Assembly (NCBI RefSeq): GCF_014764505.1
Contig: NZ_JACXWX010000006.1
Coordinates: 226,879-290,878, forward strand
Length of the DNA: 64,000 nt
Direction of reading: 5' to 3'
Source: Phormidium tenue FACHB-886
Lineage (GTDB): Bacteria > Cyanobacteriota > Cyanobacteriia > Elainellales > Elainellaceae
In this document: positions 8,273-17,849 of the stretch, piece by piece
Numbering within the stretch: the first letter of the stretch is position 1
Layout: the number at the start of each line of letters is the position of its first letter
Notes under the pieces: generated by a model
Seen by the model: only the letters and a program-made list of their open reading frames with translations
What the model was told of the DNA's origin: nothing
The model's database searches: none
Made by a program: the position numbers and the translations under genes

Positions 8273-9750
8273 TCAACAGTAAACATTCTCTCAGACTGAC
8301 AGAATCGGTTCTGTCTCAGTTATCTAACGTTCGGGTGCCGCAGTACGATCGCCACACTGTCACGAATGGGATTGTGCATATAGGCGTGGGTGGGTTTCAT
8401 CGCGCGCATCAGGCTGTTTATCTAGACGATTATTTTCATCAGAGTTCTGATAGACAGTGGGGAATTTGCGGGGTTGGGCTGCTGGAATGGGATCAAAAAA
8501 TGCGCGATGCCCTGCAGTCGCAGGACTGCTTGTATACCCTGGTAGAACGATCGGCAGCAGGCGATCGGGCGAGAGTGATTGGCTCAATTCAGAAGTATCT
8601 GTACGCTCCTGACGATCGGCAGGCTGTGATTAATGCTCTTGCTGCACCGGAGTGCCGCATCGTCACGCTTACCATTACCGAAGGCGGCTACTACTACATC
8701 GAAGGCAGCGGTGAATTTGATGCAAATCACCCGACGATTCAGCATGATTTGCAGCACCCCGACCAGCCGATCGGCACCTATGGCTTTTTGGCAGCAGCCC
8801 TCGATCGGCGCCGCCAGCAGGGACTCGCGCCCTTCACGATCCTGTCGTGCGATAACCTGCAGGGCAATGGCAATATTGCCCGCAAGATGGTGACGGCATT
8901 TGCTGAGCTGCGCGATCCAGCTTTAGCGAACTGGATTAGGGAAAACGTTGCGTTTCCTAACTGCATGGTGGATCGAATTACGCCAGCAACCACTAACGCC
9001 GATCGCGCTATGGTGACTGACCAGTTTGGCATTGAGGATGGCTTTCCGGTTGTCACGGAGCCGTTCATCCAGTGGGTGATTGAAGACCAATTCTGTGCGG
9101 GAAGACCTGCCTGGGAAGAAGTTGGCGTGCAGTTCACAGATAACGTGCATGCCTATGAGCTGATCAAGATTCGCCTGTTGAATGCTAGCCACCTGCTGAT
9201 CGGCTATCTCGGCGAATTAGCAGGCTATCACTATGTGCATGAAGTGATGGGCGATCCGCTGTTTCGGGGAGCGATCGCCAACCTGATGGAAGAAGTCACC
9301 TCCACGCTGCAGCCCGTACCGGGAATGGATTTGACGGAGTATAAGCAAACTCTGATTGAACGGTTTGCGAACCCGAAAATCCAAGACCAGCTGCCTCGCC
9401 TCTGCCTGAATGGTGCGGCAAAGATGCCTAAATTCGTGTTGGGCTCGGTGCGCGATCGCCTTCAGCAGGGCAAATCTGTGCAATATCTCGGCTTAGTGGT
9501 TGCGGCCTGGTTCCGCTATCTTGCAGGTGTGGACGATCAAGGCCAGACGATCGGCATTGACGATCCAATGGCAGATATCCTGAGGCAGCGAGCAGGGACT
9601 TCAGACCCTAGCGCCTTACTCAGTCTCACCGAGATTTTTGGGGAGGATTTGCCACAGTCCAAATCGTTTGTGGAGTCGATTACGGTGGCGCTCCAGAGCT
9701 TGTTCGATCGCGGCACTAAGGCAACGCTGGCGCAATTATTGCATCACTAG
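8269..9750 (+). CDS. mannitol dehydrogenase family protein
   Basis: 493-residue long-chain polyol dehydrogenase, most like mannitol 2-dehydrogenase (D-mannitol to D-fructose, NAD) and D-arabinitol 4-dehydrogenase (D-arabitol to D-xylulose). IGVGGFHRAHQAVY is the N-terminal Rossmann segment and SCDNLQGNG (193-201) a family motif. The catalytic motif is K300-x4-N305-x2-H308 in LIKIRLLNASH. It overlaps the importer ATPase by an ATGA junction and ends the rightward unit. Production of xylulose would explain the xylB gene; production of fructose would need a fructokinase, which is not in this window. I cannot choose between them from sequence alone. Confidence 0.9.
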   Translation: MINSKHSLRLTESVLSQLSNVRVPQYDRHTVTNGIVHIGVGGFHRAHQAVYLDDYFHQSSDRQWGICGVGLLEWDQKMRDALQSQDCLYTLVERSAAGDRARVIGSIQKYLYAPDDRQAVINALAAPECRIVTLTITEGGYYYIEGSGEFDANHPTIQHDLQHPDQPIGTYGFLAAALDRRRQQGLAPFTILSCDNLQGNGNIARKMVTAFAELRDPALANWIRENVAFPNCMVDRITPATTNADRAMVTDQFGIEDGFPVVTEPFIQWVIEDQFCAGRPAWEEVGVQFTDNVHAYELIKIRLLNASHLLIGYLGELAGYHYVHEVMGDPLFRGAIANLMEEVTSTLQPVPGMDLTEYKQTLIERFANPKIQDQLPRLCLNGAAKMPKFVLGSVRDRLQQGKSVQYLGLVVAAWFRYLAGVDDQGQTIGIDDPMADILRQRAGTSDPSALLSLTEIFGEDLPQSKSFVESITVALQSLFDRGTKATLAQLLHH

Positions 9751-9760
9751 CTGGATTTAC

Positions 9761-9799
9761 TCATCCCCGCTGGCACTTGATTTGAGCCAGCAGGGATGA
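9761..9799 (+). terminator. terminator-like hairpin after the polyol operon
   Basis: TCATCCC (9761-9767) pairs with GGGATGA (9793-9799), and GCTGGC with GCCAGC inside, with one C/A mismatch and an 11-base loop. It begins 10 bases after the dehydrogenase stop. No T-run follows, so it may act as a 3' end stabiliser rather than a classical intrinsic terminator. Confidence 0.5.
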
Positions 9800-9890
9800 A
9801 CCTCTATCTAAAGTACGAGGTGACCGCCTTAGCGATGAGGAAAAATAGGCAAGGCAATTACTGTCGATCTCGTTCTTTATTTTTCTTCCC

Positions 9891-10280
9891 GTGTGTGCCT
9901 CCCCAGCTTTCCGTATTCTTGTAGTAGACGATCTCAGCGATAACCTATTTCTGCTGCAAACTGTCTTGGAAGCAGAAGGATACGAGGTTGATACAGCAGA
10001 TAGCGGTAGTTCAGCCTTGGAGAAAGTGAGAGATTTACCGCCCGACTTGATTCTGCTGGATGTGATGATGCCAGATATGAACGGATACGAAGTGACCCAG
10101 CAGATCCGGCAGAATCAGAGCATCCCGTTTATACCGATTTTGCTGGTGACAGCTCATGAGGATGCTAACGCCATACAGGGATTAGCACTGGGTGCTAATG
10201 ACTTTATTCGAAAACCGATCGAGCTTGATCATCTGCTGGAAAGAATCAAAACCTTTTTACAGTTCAGGCAAAATTCCTAA
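9891..10280 (+). CDS. single-domain response regulator (CheY-like)
   Basis: 129-residue receiver domain with no output domain. VVDD (acidic pocket), LLDVMMPDMNG (phospho-acceptor Asp), LLVTAHED (Thr) and FIRKPIE (Lys) are all present. It starts with GTG at 9891. It lies 280 bases upstream of the hybrid kinase on the same strand and is a natural partner for it. An in-frame 60-codon run between the two genes has no recognisable content. Confidence 0.85.
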   Translation: MCASPAFRILVVDDLSDNLFLLQTVLEAEGYEVDTADSGSSALEKVRDLPPDLILLDVMMPDMNGYEVTQQIRQNQSIPFIPILLVTAHEDANAIQGLALGANDFIRKPIELDHLLERIKTFLQFRQNS

Positions 10281-10559
10281 TAGGAGCTAGCCCATTGCAA
10301 GATCGATCGAGACCAAAGCTGCAGCAAAGATCGTACAGCTACCACCAGAGCAGCGAGGACGAGGATATTTTTGTGGGGACTCTGCGTCTATGAAAATATT
10401 CTGTGCTTAATGGCAATAGCTATGGCTCTGCCTCAGCACTTTTGTTCGATTTATATAACTGCATATATTTGTGTAATTGCTCTAGGTGAAGCTGATTTAG
10501 TGGGCTTGCGAGTAAAAATAATTACAGAATTAGGTAAGACCCTTGGCTCCTGATGGCAG

Positions 10560-13190
10560 ATGATGATAGGCATTAATCGAAATAACCTTAGCTTTGGTGC
10601 AGCAGTGTTTGGTGTTGCACTCATACTGCTGTTGGTCTTTCCAGAGTGGTGGAACTCTCTGTTAACGGTTAACGGGTTTATTCCCCATGGGCACTGCTAT
10701 CTGTGGAAGCCGGGGCTGGTATGGCTGCATGTCACCACAGATTTACTCATTGCCCTTGCCTACGTTGTTATCTCAGCAACTCTGGCTTACCTGGTCTACA
10801 AAACCCGCCAGCAAATCCCATTCCACTGGATGTTCTTGGCGTTTGGCACTTTCATTGTCGCCTGTGGCACCACCCACTTCATGGAGGTGTGGACGCTATG
10901 GCATCCGACTTATTGGCTGTCTGGAGCTTTAAAAGTAGTAACAGCGATCGCTTCTGTCACCACAGCCGCGATTCTGCCGCTACTCATTCCGCAGGCTTTA
11001 GCCTTGGTTGCCTCTGCCAAACTTTCAGAAGAGCGACGGCTGCATTTAGAAACTGCTAACCATCAACTAGAGGCGCTGAATAGCCAGCTTAAGGAAGTTG
11101 ATCAACTAAAGACTCAGTTCTTTGCAAATGTCAGTCATGAACTCCGAACCCCGCTTGCCCTTATTTTGGGACCGATTGAAAAGCTGCTTAAACAGGGAGC
11201 GCTGAATCAAGACGATCGTCGTGATCTAGAAATTGTCGATCGCAACGCTCGCCTATTGCTCAAGCAAGTCAACGATCTCCTCAATGTTTCCAAGCTGGAA
11301 GCGGGAAGGATGACGCCAAACTACACGCTGGTTGACTTGGCTCAGCTCGTGCGCCTCACCGCTGCCAACTTCGATGGCTTGGCACAGGAAAAACACCTTG
11401 CCTTCACCATCGCTGCCCCAGAGTCTTTGCCCGCTCAAGTGGATGGAGCAAAGCTGCAACGAGTCCTTCTCAATTTGCTTTCCAACGCGTTCAAATTTAC
11501 CCCCAATGGCGGCACAGTTCACTGCAGCTTGAGCATCCGACAAACTGAGATTGCTTCAACTGGGGTTGCTTCAACTGATGCCTCTTTAACTGCTGCACAA
11601 GGTAGAGTAATTCTTTCAGTGCAGGATAGCGGTTTGGGTGTTCCTGTTGAGCTACGGGAAACCATCTTTGAGCGGTTTAGCCAAGGGGAAGGCGGCAGTA
11701 CGCGTCGCTTTGGTGGTACGGGATTGGGCTTGGCGATCGCCAAAGAATTTGTCGAACTACAAGGCGGCACGATTAAGGTGGCTGATGCACCAGAAGGTGG
11801 CGCTCAATTCACCGTTGAGCTACCGCTAATGGCACCCGCTGGAGTGAATGTCACGAGTGACGCTGCCTCCACTGTTGAGTTAGGGGAGAGTGAGGACGTT
11901 GCAAGTCTGGTAGTCGAAGAACTCCGCACGGTTGCACAAAGAAGCAATTCCACTCAGCAAGATGCAACTTCGAAACCCCTTGTGTTGGTGGTGGAGGACA
12001 ACCCAGAGATGAATCAATTCATCACAACTACGCTGGCAGCAGAGTATCGCACGATCACGGCTGCCAATGGGCAAGAGGGCTTGGAACGGGCAATCGCGCT
12101 CCACCCCGATCTGATTCTGAGCGATGTGATGATGCCGCACCTCAGCGGGGGGCAGCTCGTTCAGCAGATCCGAACTCATTCAGAATTAGATACCACTCCC
12201 GTTGTCATGCTAACGGCTAAAGCAGATGATGAGCTGCGCGTGCAGCTGTTGCGCCAAGGCGCGCAGGACTATCTAATGAAGCCCTTTTCTGTGGAGGAAC
12301 TACAGGCAAGAGTCGGTAATTTGATTGCGATTAAGCGAGTCAGAGACTTGTTGCAACAGGAACTAGCCAGCCAGAATCACGATCTAGAAGCTCTAGTTGA
12401 GGAAGTGAGCCTGCGGCGACGAGAGCTAGAAATTGTTGTGAGTACCATCCAGCGGCAGGCAGAAGAGTTAGAGCAAGCCAACCGTTTGAAAGACGAGTTT
12501 TTGTCGATCGTCTCCCATGAGCTTCGCACGCCCCTCAATTCCATCTTGGGTTGGGCAGAGGCGTTGCGAACTCGCAAATTTGATGAATCCATTACCGCTC
12601 GTGCCTTAGAGACGATCGAGCGCAACGCCCGGCTACAGACTCAACTGATTGAGAACCTGCTAGAAATTTCCAGCCTCCTGCGCGGCGAACTACAGTTGAA
12701 TAAGCATCCCGTTGACCTGCGATCGGTAGTTGAAGCCGCGATTGAAGCCGTGCAGCCAGAAGCAACGGCTAAGTCTATTCGGCTAGGCTCTTACTTAAGC
12801 GATACAGTGGAACGAGTTTTTGGAGATAACGATCGGCTGCGGCAAATCGTGGGGAATCTGCTCTCGAATGCCGTTAAATTCACTCCGGAAGGGGGGCAGA
12901 TTGAGATCCGACTGGAGCAGCAAAATGATGCGGCAAAGATTCAAGTCAGCGACACGGGACAAGGTATCCGGGCAGAAGATCTTCCCTACATCTTTGACTA
13001 TTTCCGGCAGGCAGATAGTTCAAATACGCGCAAATATGGAGGATTAGGTTTGGGGTTGGCAATTGCACGCCAATTGGTCGAATTGCATGGCGGGGAGATT
13101 CAGGTCGAGAGCCAAGGGGAAGGACAGGGAGCTACTTTCATTGTGCTTCTGCCGCTAAGCGCACCCTCAACGCCTGTGTATGTACGCTAA
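10560..13190 (+). CDS. hybrid histidine kinase with ethylene-receptor-like membrane domain
   Basis: 876 residues. Residues about 50-150 form three membrane helices resembling the plant ETR1 ethylene-binding domain: TDLLIALAYVVIS and FGTFIVACGTTHF align with ETR1 as I recall it. ETR1 residues Asp25, Tyr32, Ile35, Cys65 and His69 correspond to D61, Y68, I71, C102 and H106; Cys and His are the copper ligands. Pro36 is replaced by Ser72. Next come kinase module 1 (His193; ATPase boxes to about 425), a receiver (VVED, phospho-acceptor D522), then kinase module 2 (His653 and its ATPase to the end). An extra N-terminal helix lies at 10-30. Ethylene or another hydrophobic ligand, or light as in some cyanobacterial homologues, may be sensed (inferred). 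Confidence 0.88.
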   Translation: MMIGINRNNLSFGAAVFGVALILLLVFPEWWNSLLTVNGFIPHGHCYLWKPGLVWLHVTTDLLIALAYVVISATLAYLVYKTRQQIPFHWMFLAFGTFIVACGTTHFMEVWTLWHPTYWLSGALKVVTAIASVTTAAILPLLIPQALALVASAKLSEERRLHLETANHQLEALNSQLKEVDQLKTQFFANVSHELRTPLALILGPIEKLLKQGALNQDDRRDLEIVDRNARLLLKQVNDLLNVSKLEAGRMTPNYTLVDLAQLVRLTAANFDGLAQEKHLAFTIAAPESLPAQVDGAKLQRVLLNLLSNAFKFTPNGGTVHCSLSIRQTEIASTGVASTDASLTAAQGRVILSVQDSGLGVPVELRETIFERFSQGEGGSTRRFGGTGLGLAIAKEFVELQGGTIKVADAPEGGAQFTVELPLMAPAGVNVTSDAASTVELGESEDVASLVVEELRTVAQRSNSTQQDATSKPLVLVVEDNPEMNQFITTTLAAEYRTITAANGQEGLERAIALHPDLILSDVMMPHLSGGQLVQQIRTHSELDTTPVVMLTAKADDELRVQLLRQGAQDYLMKPFSVEELQARVGNLIAIKRVRDLLQQELASQNHDLEALVEEVSLRRRELEIVVSTIQRQAEELEQANRLKDEFLSIVSHELRTPLNSILGWAEALRTRKFDESITARALETIERNARLQTQLIENLLEISSLLRGELQLNKHPVDLRSVVEAAIEAVQPEATAKSIRLGSYLSDTVERVFGDNDRLRQIVGNLLSNAVKFTPEGGQIEIRLEQQNDAAKIQVSDTGQGIRAEDLPYIFDYFRQADSSNTRKYGGLGLGLAIARQLVELHGGEIQVESQGEGQGATFIVLLPLSAPSTPVYVR

Positions 13191-13224
13191 TCTATACCGC
13201 TAATCTATGTACGCCCCATATACA

Positions 13225-14097
13225 CTAACTTGTTCTGTAGGCTCTTGGTGTCACGCCTGTGAGCTGTCGGAACTGCTTACTCAAATGACTGTGGCTGTTG
13301 AATCCACATAGGAAAGCAATATCCATAATCGATCGATCGGTTTGTTTCAATAGATGCTTTGCCCGTTCTATTCGTTGCTGCAGTAAGTATTGGTAAGGCG
13401 CGATGCCGATCGATTGCTTGAATAGATGGCTGAAATGAAACTGGCTCATTCCCAAGAGTTGAGCGAGATCAGCAAGTTTGATGTCTTGATCCAGGTGCTC
13501 GTTGATATATTCCAGGACTTGTGCAAGCTGAATTTGGGGTAATCCGCCTTCGTAAACGCAAAGATTAGGTTTGGCAGCTGCATATTGTCTGAGTAGATGC
13601 ACTGCCAGGACATTGGTGAGTGAAGCAATGTAAAGCTTTCCGCCTAAATTCTCTTGTTTTAGCTCGGTCAGCAGCATCATGCCGATCGACTCGATCTGCG
13701 GATCGCGAGTTCGAAATTCGGGGATTAATTCCAGCCGATCTGCATCCAGCGAAAGTGCTTCTTGGGCAACCTGCTGGATAAAACGAGATGCGATCCGAAT
13801 TTGCAAGTAGTGGTCATCTCCATCCCAGCGGGCATAAAACGGCATCTTGGCGGGCGTGATAGCAATATCACCTTTCCCATACGGGCTAAAGTGAGTTTTG
13901 CCTCCCTTAATCTGCAGAAAGCGCACGGGACGGGAAGCCAGCGACAGACAGATCGCGTGTTCATCGGTGTAGTGAGTCTTTCCCTCACCGGATGAGTGCT
14001 GAAATTGCTCGACCAGAATGTTTTCCCAACCTCGGTTTTGGCTAGACAAGAGCGGCAAGCAGCCCGTTTCAGTCTGGTTGGTGGTTAGAGTGCCCAT
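13225..14097 (-). CDS. AraC-family transcriptional regulator
   Basis: 290 residues. The C-terminal 100 hold the two helix-turn-helix units of AraC/XylS proteins (IKLADLAQLLGMSQFHFSHL; SIMDIAFLCGFNSHSHLSKQ; ending GVTPRAYR). The N-terminal half is a cupin-like sensing domain without a recognisable ligand. It is divergent from the saccharopine-dehydrogenase-like gene (162 bases between starts), which is its most likely target. No operator is evident to me. Confidence 0.85.
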   Translation of the reverse strand: MGTLTTNQTETGCLPLLSSQNRGWENILVEQFQHSSGEGKTHYTDEHAICLSLASRPVRFLQIKGGKTHFSPYGKGDIAITPAKMPFYARWDGDDHYLQIRIASRFIQQVAQEALSLDADRLELIPEFRTRDPQIESIGMMLLTELKQENLGGKLYIASLTNVLAVHLLRQYAAAKPNLCVYEGGLPQIQLAQVLEYINEHLDQDIKLADLAQLLGMSQFHFSHLFKQSIGIAPYQYLLQQRIERAKHLLKQTDRSIMDIAFLCGFNSHSHLSKQFRQLTGVTPRAYRTS

Positions 14098-14259
14098 GAG
14101 GTAAACTCAGCGCGTCTAGTTCTGATTCTATTTGCTTTAGGACATCTCCTGCCGAAAAGCTGGAAAACTGACCGCAAGGGGCAAATCGAATTTAGGCGAA
14201 GCCTTATTACCTTCAGCTAAAGTTGCCAGTGTAGTCCTATTGCCGGGAGTGCCTCTTCA

Positions 14260-15480
14260 ATGTCTGATCGTTCCTATGATGTCGTCCTCTATGGCGCTAG
14301 TGGTTTTGTTGGCAAACAAACTGTGCAATACTTTGCCCGCCACACTTCCCCCGAACAGCTACGCTGGGCGATCGCCGGACGAAACCGTCAAAAGCTAGAA
14401 GCTATGAGAGCAGAAATTGGGATAGCAGTAGATGTACTGGTTGCCGACAGCCAAGACCAGCAGGCGATCGATGCTATCGTCTCTCAGACGCGAGTGCTGC
14501 TCACCACAGCCGGACCTTTTGCTCTGTATGGCAATGCCCTTGTCGATGCCTGCGTCCGCTTTAAAACTCATTACGTGGATATCACTGGAGAAACGCCCTG
14601 GGTCAGAACGCTGATCGATCGCTACCACGCTCAGGCGGCAGCCGATGGCACTCGCATTATTCCCTGCTGTGGCTTTGATTCGGTTCCGTCTGATCTAGGT
14701 ACTTATTTGGTTGTCCGTCGCCTGCAGCAGGAATGGGGAGTGCCTTGCCAGCAGGTGAATGCCTATTTTCAGATGTTTGGAGGCTTAAATGGAGGCACTC
14801 TGGCATCTGCTTTTAATCTGTATGATTCCGCAAGCACAGGCCCGTTGGCCGATCCTTTTCTATTGAATCCGCCTGAATACCACAGTCAGCCCGCAATCGA
14901 CCGCAACCGTGACCCCCTATTGCCGTCTTTTGATCCAGACCTCAATACCTGGGTTGCTCCTTTCTTTATGGGACCTGTGAACACGCGCATTGTGCGCCGC
15001 AGTAGTGCCCTCTACGACGGCTGGCAAGAACCCTATGGAGCCGACTTTAGCTATCAGGAGTATTTCAGGTTTGATGAACCGCTGGCTTGGCTGCAGGCAA
15101 CGGGTATGACAGCAGGACTTGCGCTGTTTATGGGGGTTTTGCAACAGCCGCAGGTGCGATCGTTCCTGCAACCGCTGTTGCCCCAGCCTGGGAGCGGACC
15201 TTCAGAGCAGACAATGAACGAGGGCTGGTTTTCCTGTCAACTGGTGGGCACTGCGGCTGATGGACGCAAGATGCGAGGATTAATCCGGGATCAGGGAGAC
15301 CCTGGCAACCGAGCGACGGTTAAGTTTGTTTGTGAATCAGCGTTGAGTTTGGCGCTGCAAACCGATGAATTGCCGGGTGGTACGGTGAGAGGAGGCATTT
15401 TAACTCCAGCGACTGGGCTGGGTGATGTACTGGCGGAACGATTGCGTGGGGCTGGAATGACTGTGAATGTGAATCCGTAA
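14260..15480 (+). CDS. saccharopine dehydrogenase-like / trans-acting enoyl reductase family protein
   Basis: 406-residue NAD(P)-binding oxidoreductase. The N-terminal Rossmann fold is VVLYGASGFVGKQT. VLLTTAGPFALYGNALVDAC and CCGFDSVPSDLGTYL are hallmarks of the family that includes mycobacterial trans-acting enoyl reductase and animal SCCPDH. The catalytic role in cyanobacteria is unknown; lipid or polyketide enoyl reduction is possible. A hydrophobic stretch at about 285-300 (MTAGLALFMGVL) may contact membrane. It is alone in its unit, opposite the AraC regulator. Confidence 0.82.
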   Translation: MSDRSYDVVLYGASGFVGKQTVQYFARHTSPEQLRWAIAGRNRQKLEAMRAEIGIAVDVLVADSQDQQAIDAIVSQTRVLLTTAGPFALYGNALVDACVRFKTHYVDITGETPWVRTLIDRYHAQAAADGTRIIPCCGFDSVPSDLGTYLVVRRLQQEWGVPCQQVNAYFQMFGGLNGGTLASAFNLYDSASTGPLADPFLLNPPEYHSQPAIDRNRDPLLPSFDPDLNTWVAPFFMGPVNTRIVRRSSALYDGWQEPYGADFSYQEYFRFDEPLAWLQATGMTAGLALFMGVLQQPQVRSFLQPLLPQPGSGPSEQTMNEGWFSCQLVGTAADGRKMRGLIRDQGDPGNRATVKFVCESALSLALQTDELPGGTVRGGILTPATGLGDVLAERLRGAGMTVNVNP

Positions 15481-15644
15481 GGGTGCGCTGGAGGATGTTT
15501 GGAAAGCTGTAATTTTTCTAGACAAGGGACCACTGCCAACTTTTTGGGCTTGCCAGAACATTTAATGCTTTTCAAGCATCCTCTTGAGCGCTAAGAATTT
15601 TAGAGCGCTAAGAATTGCCCAATTTGGCTCGCCGTTCGGCGGCC

Positions 15645-16571
15645 TCAACTATCCGTTCCCAATGCCCCCGGCGCACCTGTCAGCGATCGCTTCGGCGAAC
15701 AGGTAAAAATCATAATCACCAGCGTCAGCACATAAGGCGCTGCATTAAACAGGTAATAGCCCTCCTTAATGCCGACCGACTGCAGCGCCGGACCTAATGC
15801 CTGTGCCCCGCCGAACAGCAGCGAAGCCCAAAGGCACTGAATCGGATTCCAGCGGGCAAAGATCACCAGCGCCACCGCCATCAAGCCCTGCCCGCTAGAG
15901 ATCCGCTCTGTCCACAGTCCCGGATAGTAGAGCGACAGCGACGCCCCACCGATACCCGCTAAAAAGCTACCCGCCATCACGCTCAGCATCCGCACCTTGA
16001 ACAGCGAAACTCCCATTGCCCGCGCCGCATCTGGGCTATCGCCCACCGCCCGGATAAACAAGCCCCAGCGCGTAGACTTAAAAAACCAGTGCATCAGCGG
16101 TGCGATCGCCACTCCCAGCAAAAACAACGGACTAATCTGCAATGCTGCCTGCAGCGCCGGGACGCTACTCCAACCGCCCAGGTCGATCGTCGGTAGCTGC
16201 AGCGCTTTCGGCTGGATAAAGGGCTTGCCAAAAAAGAACGCTACGCCGCTGCCAAAAATAATCATTGCGATGCCTACTGCCACATCGTTGACTCGCGGCT
16301 GCTGCGACAGCCAGCCGTGAATTGCGCCCAGCACTGCCCCCGCCAGTCCCGCTCCCAAAACGCCAAGCCAAGGGGAGCCAGTGAGGTAAGACAGCCCATA
16401 GGCAGTCATTGCGCCTGTCAGCAGCGTTCCTTCCAGACCCAGGTTAATCTTGCCGCTCTTTTCAGTCAGACACTCACCCAAGCTCACAAACAAAAAAGGG
16501 GTACCGCCCCGCATCGTACCGGCTGCGATCGCCAGCGGCACACCCCACCAACCCACTGCTTCTGTTGCCAT
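15645..16571 (-). CDS. BMP-type nucleoside ABC transporter permease (NupQ/YufQ-like)
   Basis: 308-residue membrane protein of the BPD_transp_2 group. GTPFLFVSLGECLTEKSGKI followed by NLGLEGTLLTGAM is the conserved N-terminal segment of the second permease in nucleoside (BmpA/Nup) importers, and eight or more hydrophobic segments follow. It is third in the leftward unit binding protein - permease - permease. The usual fourth gene, the double-domain ATPase, is absent. Confidence 0.87.
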   Translation of the reverse strand: MATEAVGWWGVPLAIAAGTMRGGTPFLFVSLGECLTEKSGKINLGLEGTLLTGAMTAYGLSYLTGSPWLGVLGAGLAGAVLGAIHGWLSQQPRVNDVAVGIAMIIFGSGVAFFFGKPFIQPKALQLPTIDLGGWSSVPALQAALQISPLFLLGVAIAPLMHWFFKSTRWGLFIRAVGDSPDAARAMGVSLFKVRMLSVMAGSFLAGIGGASLSLYYPGLWTERISSGQGLMAVALVIFARWNPIQCLWASLLFGGAQALGPALQSVGIKEGYYLFNAAPYVLTLVIMIFTCSPKRSLTGAPGALGTDS

Positions 16572-16663
16572 ATCTATAAATTAGGGCTCTAAACTAAATC
16601 AGGACTTTAAACTGCTTGTGAAAAGGTTTGGAGAACCAGAGCATCTCCGGAACCACCCTAGAC

Positions 16664-17770
16664 TCAGCTAATGACTACGGGCTCCTGTTCGGGGCTGGCA
16701 GGCGGTGTAGGAGGGGATGCCGTCAGAGGTTTCTCCTTGAAGAAGGGAATCTTGCCGTACAGCGAATCGCTATACAGCACCACTAGGAAGACTAAGCCCT
16801 GGAACACCAGAACCGTGGCATCGGGCAGCCCGTGCGATCGCTGCAAAATGCCACCGCTCGCCAAAATGCCGCCGACTAATAGCGAAATCAAAATTGCTGC
16901 TAAGCCATTGTGCCGCGCTGCAAACGCTACCAGAATGCCGCCATAGCCATAGCCCACGTTTAGCGATTCGTTGGCGGCGCCCTGCACGGCTGCCACTTCC
17001 ACCATGCCCGCCAATCCAGCGCAGCTGCCCGCCAAAAAACAAACCGCCAGCGTAAGCTTGCCCACGGGCAAGCCGGCGATCCTTGCTGCCCGAATATTGC
17101 CGCCTGCCGTTCGCGCTGCAAAGCCAAAGGTGGTGCGCTGCATTAGAAAATAGGCAATCACACAGGCGATCAGCCCGTATAGCAAGCCCCAATGCACCCG
17201 CGTTCCCGGAATATTGCCCAGCATGAGTGCCTCTGGCAGCGGATACGTTGAAGGCTTGTTGAGCGAACTGGGGTCGCGCATCGGACCGCCCACTAGATGA
17301 TTCAGCAGGGCGATCGCAATATAGTTCAGCAGCAGACTGCTAATGGTTTCATTTACCGCACGGTAGTGCTTCAGCGCTCCCGCCGTCATGATCCACAGCC
17401 CCCCTGCCACCATCCCTGCGATCGCCATTGCTACCTGTGCCAGCACAGGCGGCAGCGCCGTGCCGATCGCTAAACCAAAGGCAACGGCTGCCACTCCGCC
17501 TACTACCAGCGCCCCTTCATTGCCAATAATTACCAGCCCCAGCCGCGCCGGTAGCGCCGTACACAAGGCAGTCAGCATCAGCGGAGCCGCCCGAATTAGC
17601 GTGTTCTGGAACGTGCGCCAGTTGCCAAATGCTGCTTTCCAGATCGAGCCATAAACTGCGAGCGGGTTCTGCCCTACCGCTGCACAAAATACACCAAACA
17701 GCAGCAACCCCAGCAGGATTGCCCCAAAGGAAAGACAAATAGATTCGAGGGTTCTGCGCCAGCTACTCAC
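16664..17770 (-). CDS. BMP-type nucleoside ABC transporter permease (NupP/YufP-like)
   Basis: First permease of the importer, about 368 residues with roughly ten hydrophobic segments. GNEGALVVGGVAAVAFGL and RTAGGNIRAARIAGL are family motifs. The GTG at 17770 is preferred because AGGAA precedes it and it puts the first membrane helix near the N-terminus. An upstream GTG at 17833, 16 bases after the binding-protein stop, would add 21 residues (M-YQASISFPSFP...) and cannot be excluded. The C-terminal 20 residues are proline-rich. Confidence 0.85.
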   Translation of the reverse strand: MSSWRRTLESICLSFGAILLGLLLFGVFCAAVGQNPLAVYGSIWKAAFGNWRTFQNTLIRAAPLMLTALCTALPARLGLVIIGNEGALVVGGVAAVAFGLAIGTALPPVLAQVAMAIAGMVAGGLWIMTAGALKHYRAVNETISSLLLNYIAIALLNHLVGGPMRDPSSLNKPSTYPLPEALMLGNIPGTRVHWGLLYGLIACVIAYFLMQRTTFGFAARTAGGNIRAARIAGLPVGKLTLAVCFLAGSCAGLAGMVEVAAVQGAANESLNVGYGYGGILVAFAARHNGLAAILISLLVGGILASGGILQRSHGLPDATVLVFQGLVFLVVLYSDSLYGKIPFFKEKPLTASPPTPPASPEQEPVVIS

Positions 17771-17849
17771 TTTTTCATTCCTATTAAAAAGTTTGCCTGG
17801 AAATGAAGGAAATGAAATGGATGCCTGGTACACCCATTTCCAGCTTGAA

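Noticed and set aside
10371..10553. 60-codon frame between the response regulator and the hybrid kinase
   Set aside because: GTG start without ribosome site, no family-like sequence, and hydrophobic composition typical of chance.
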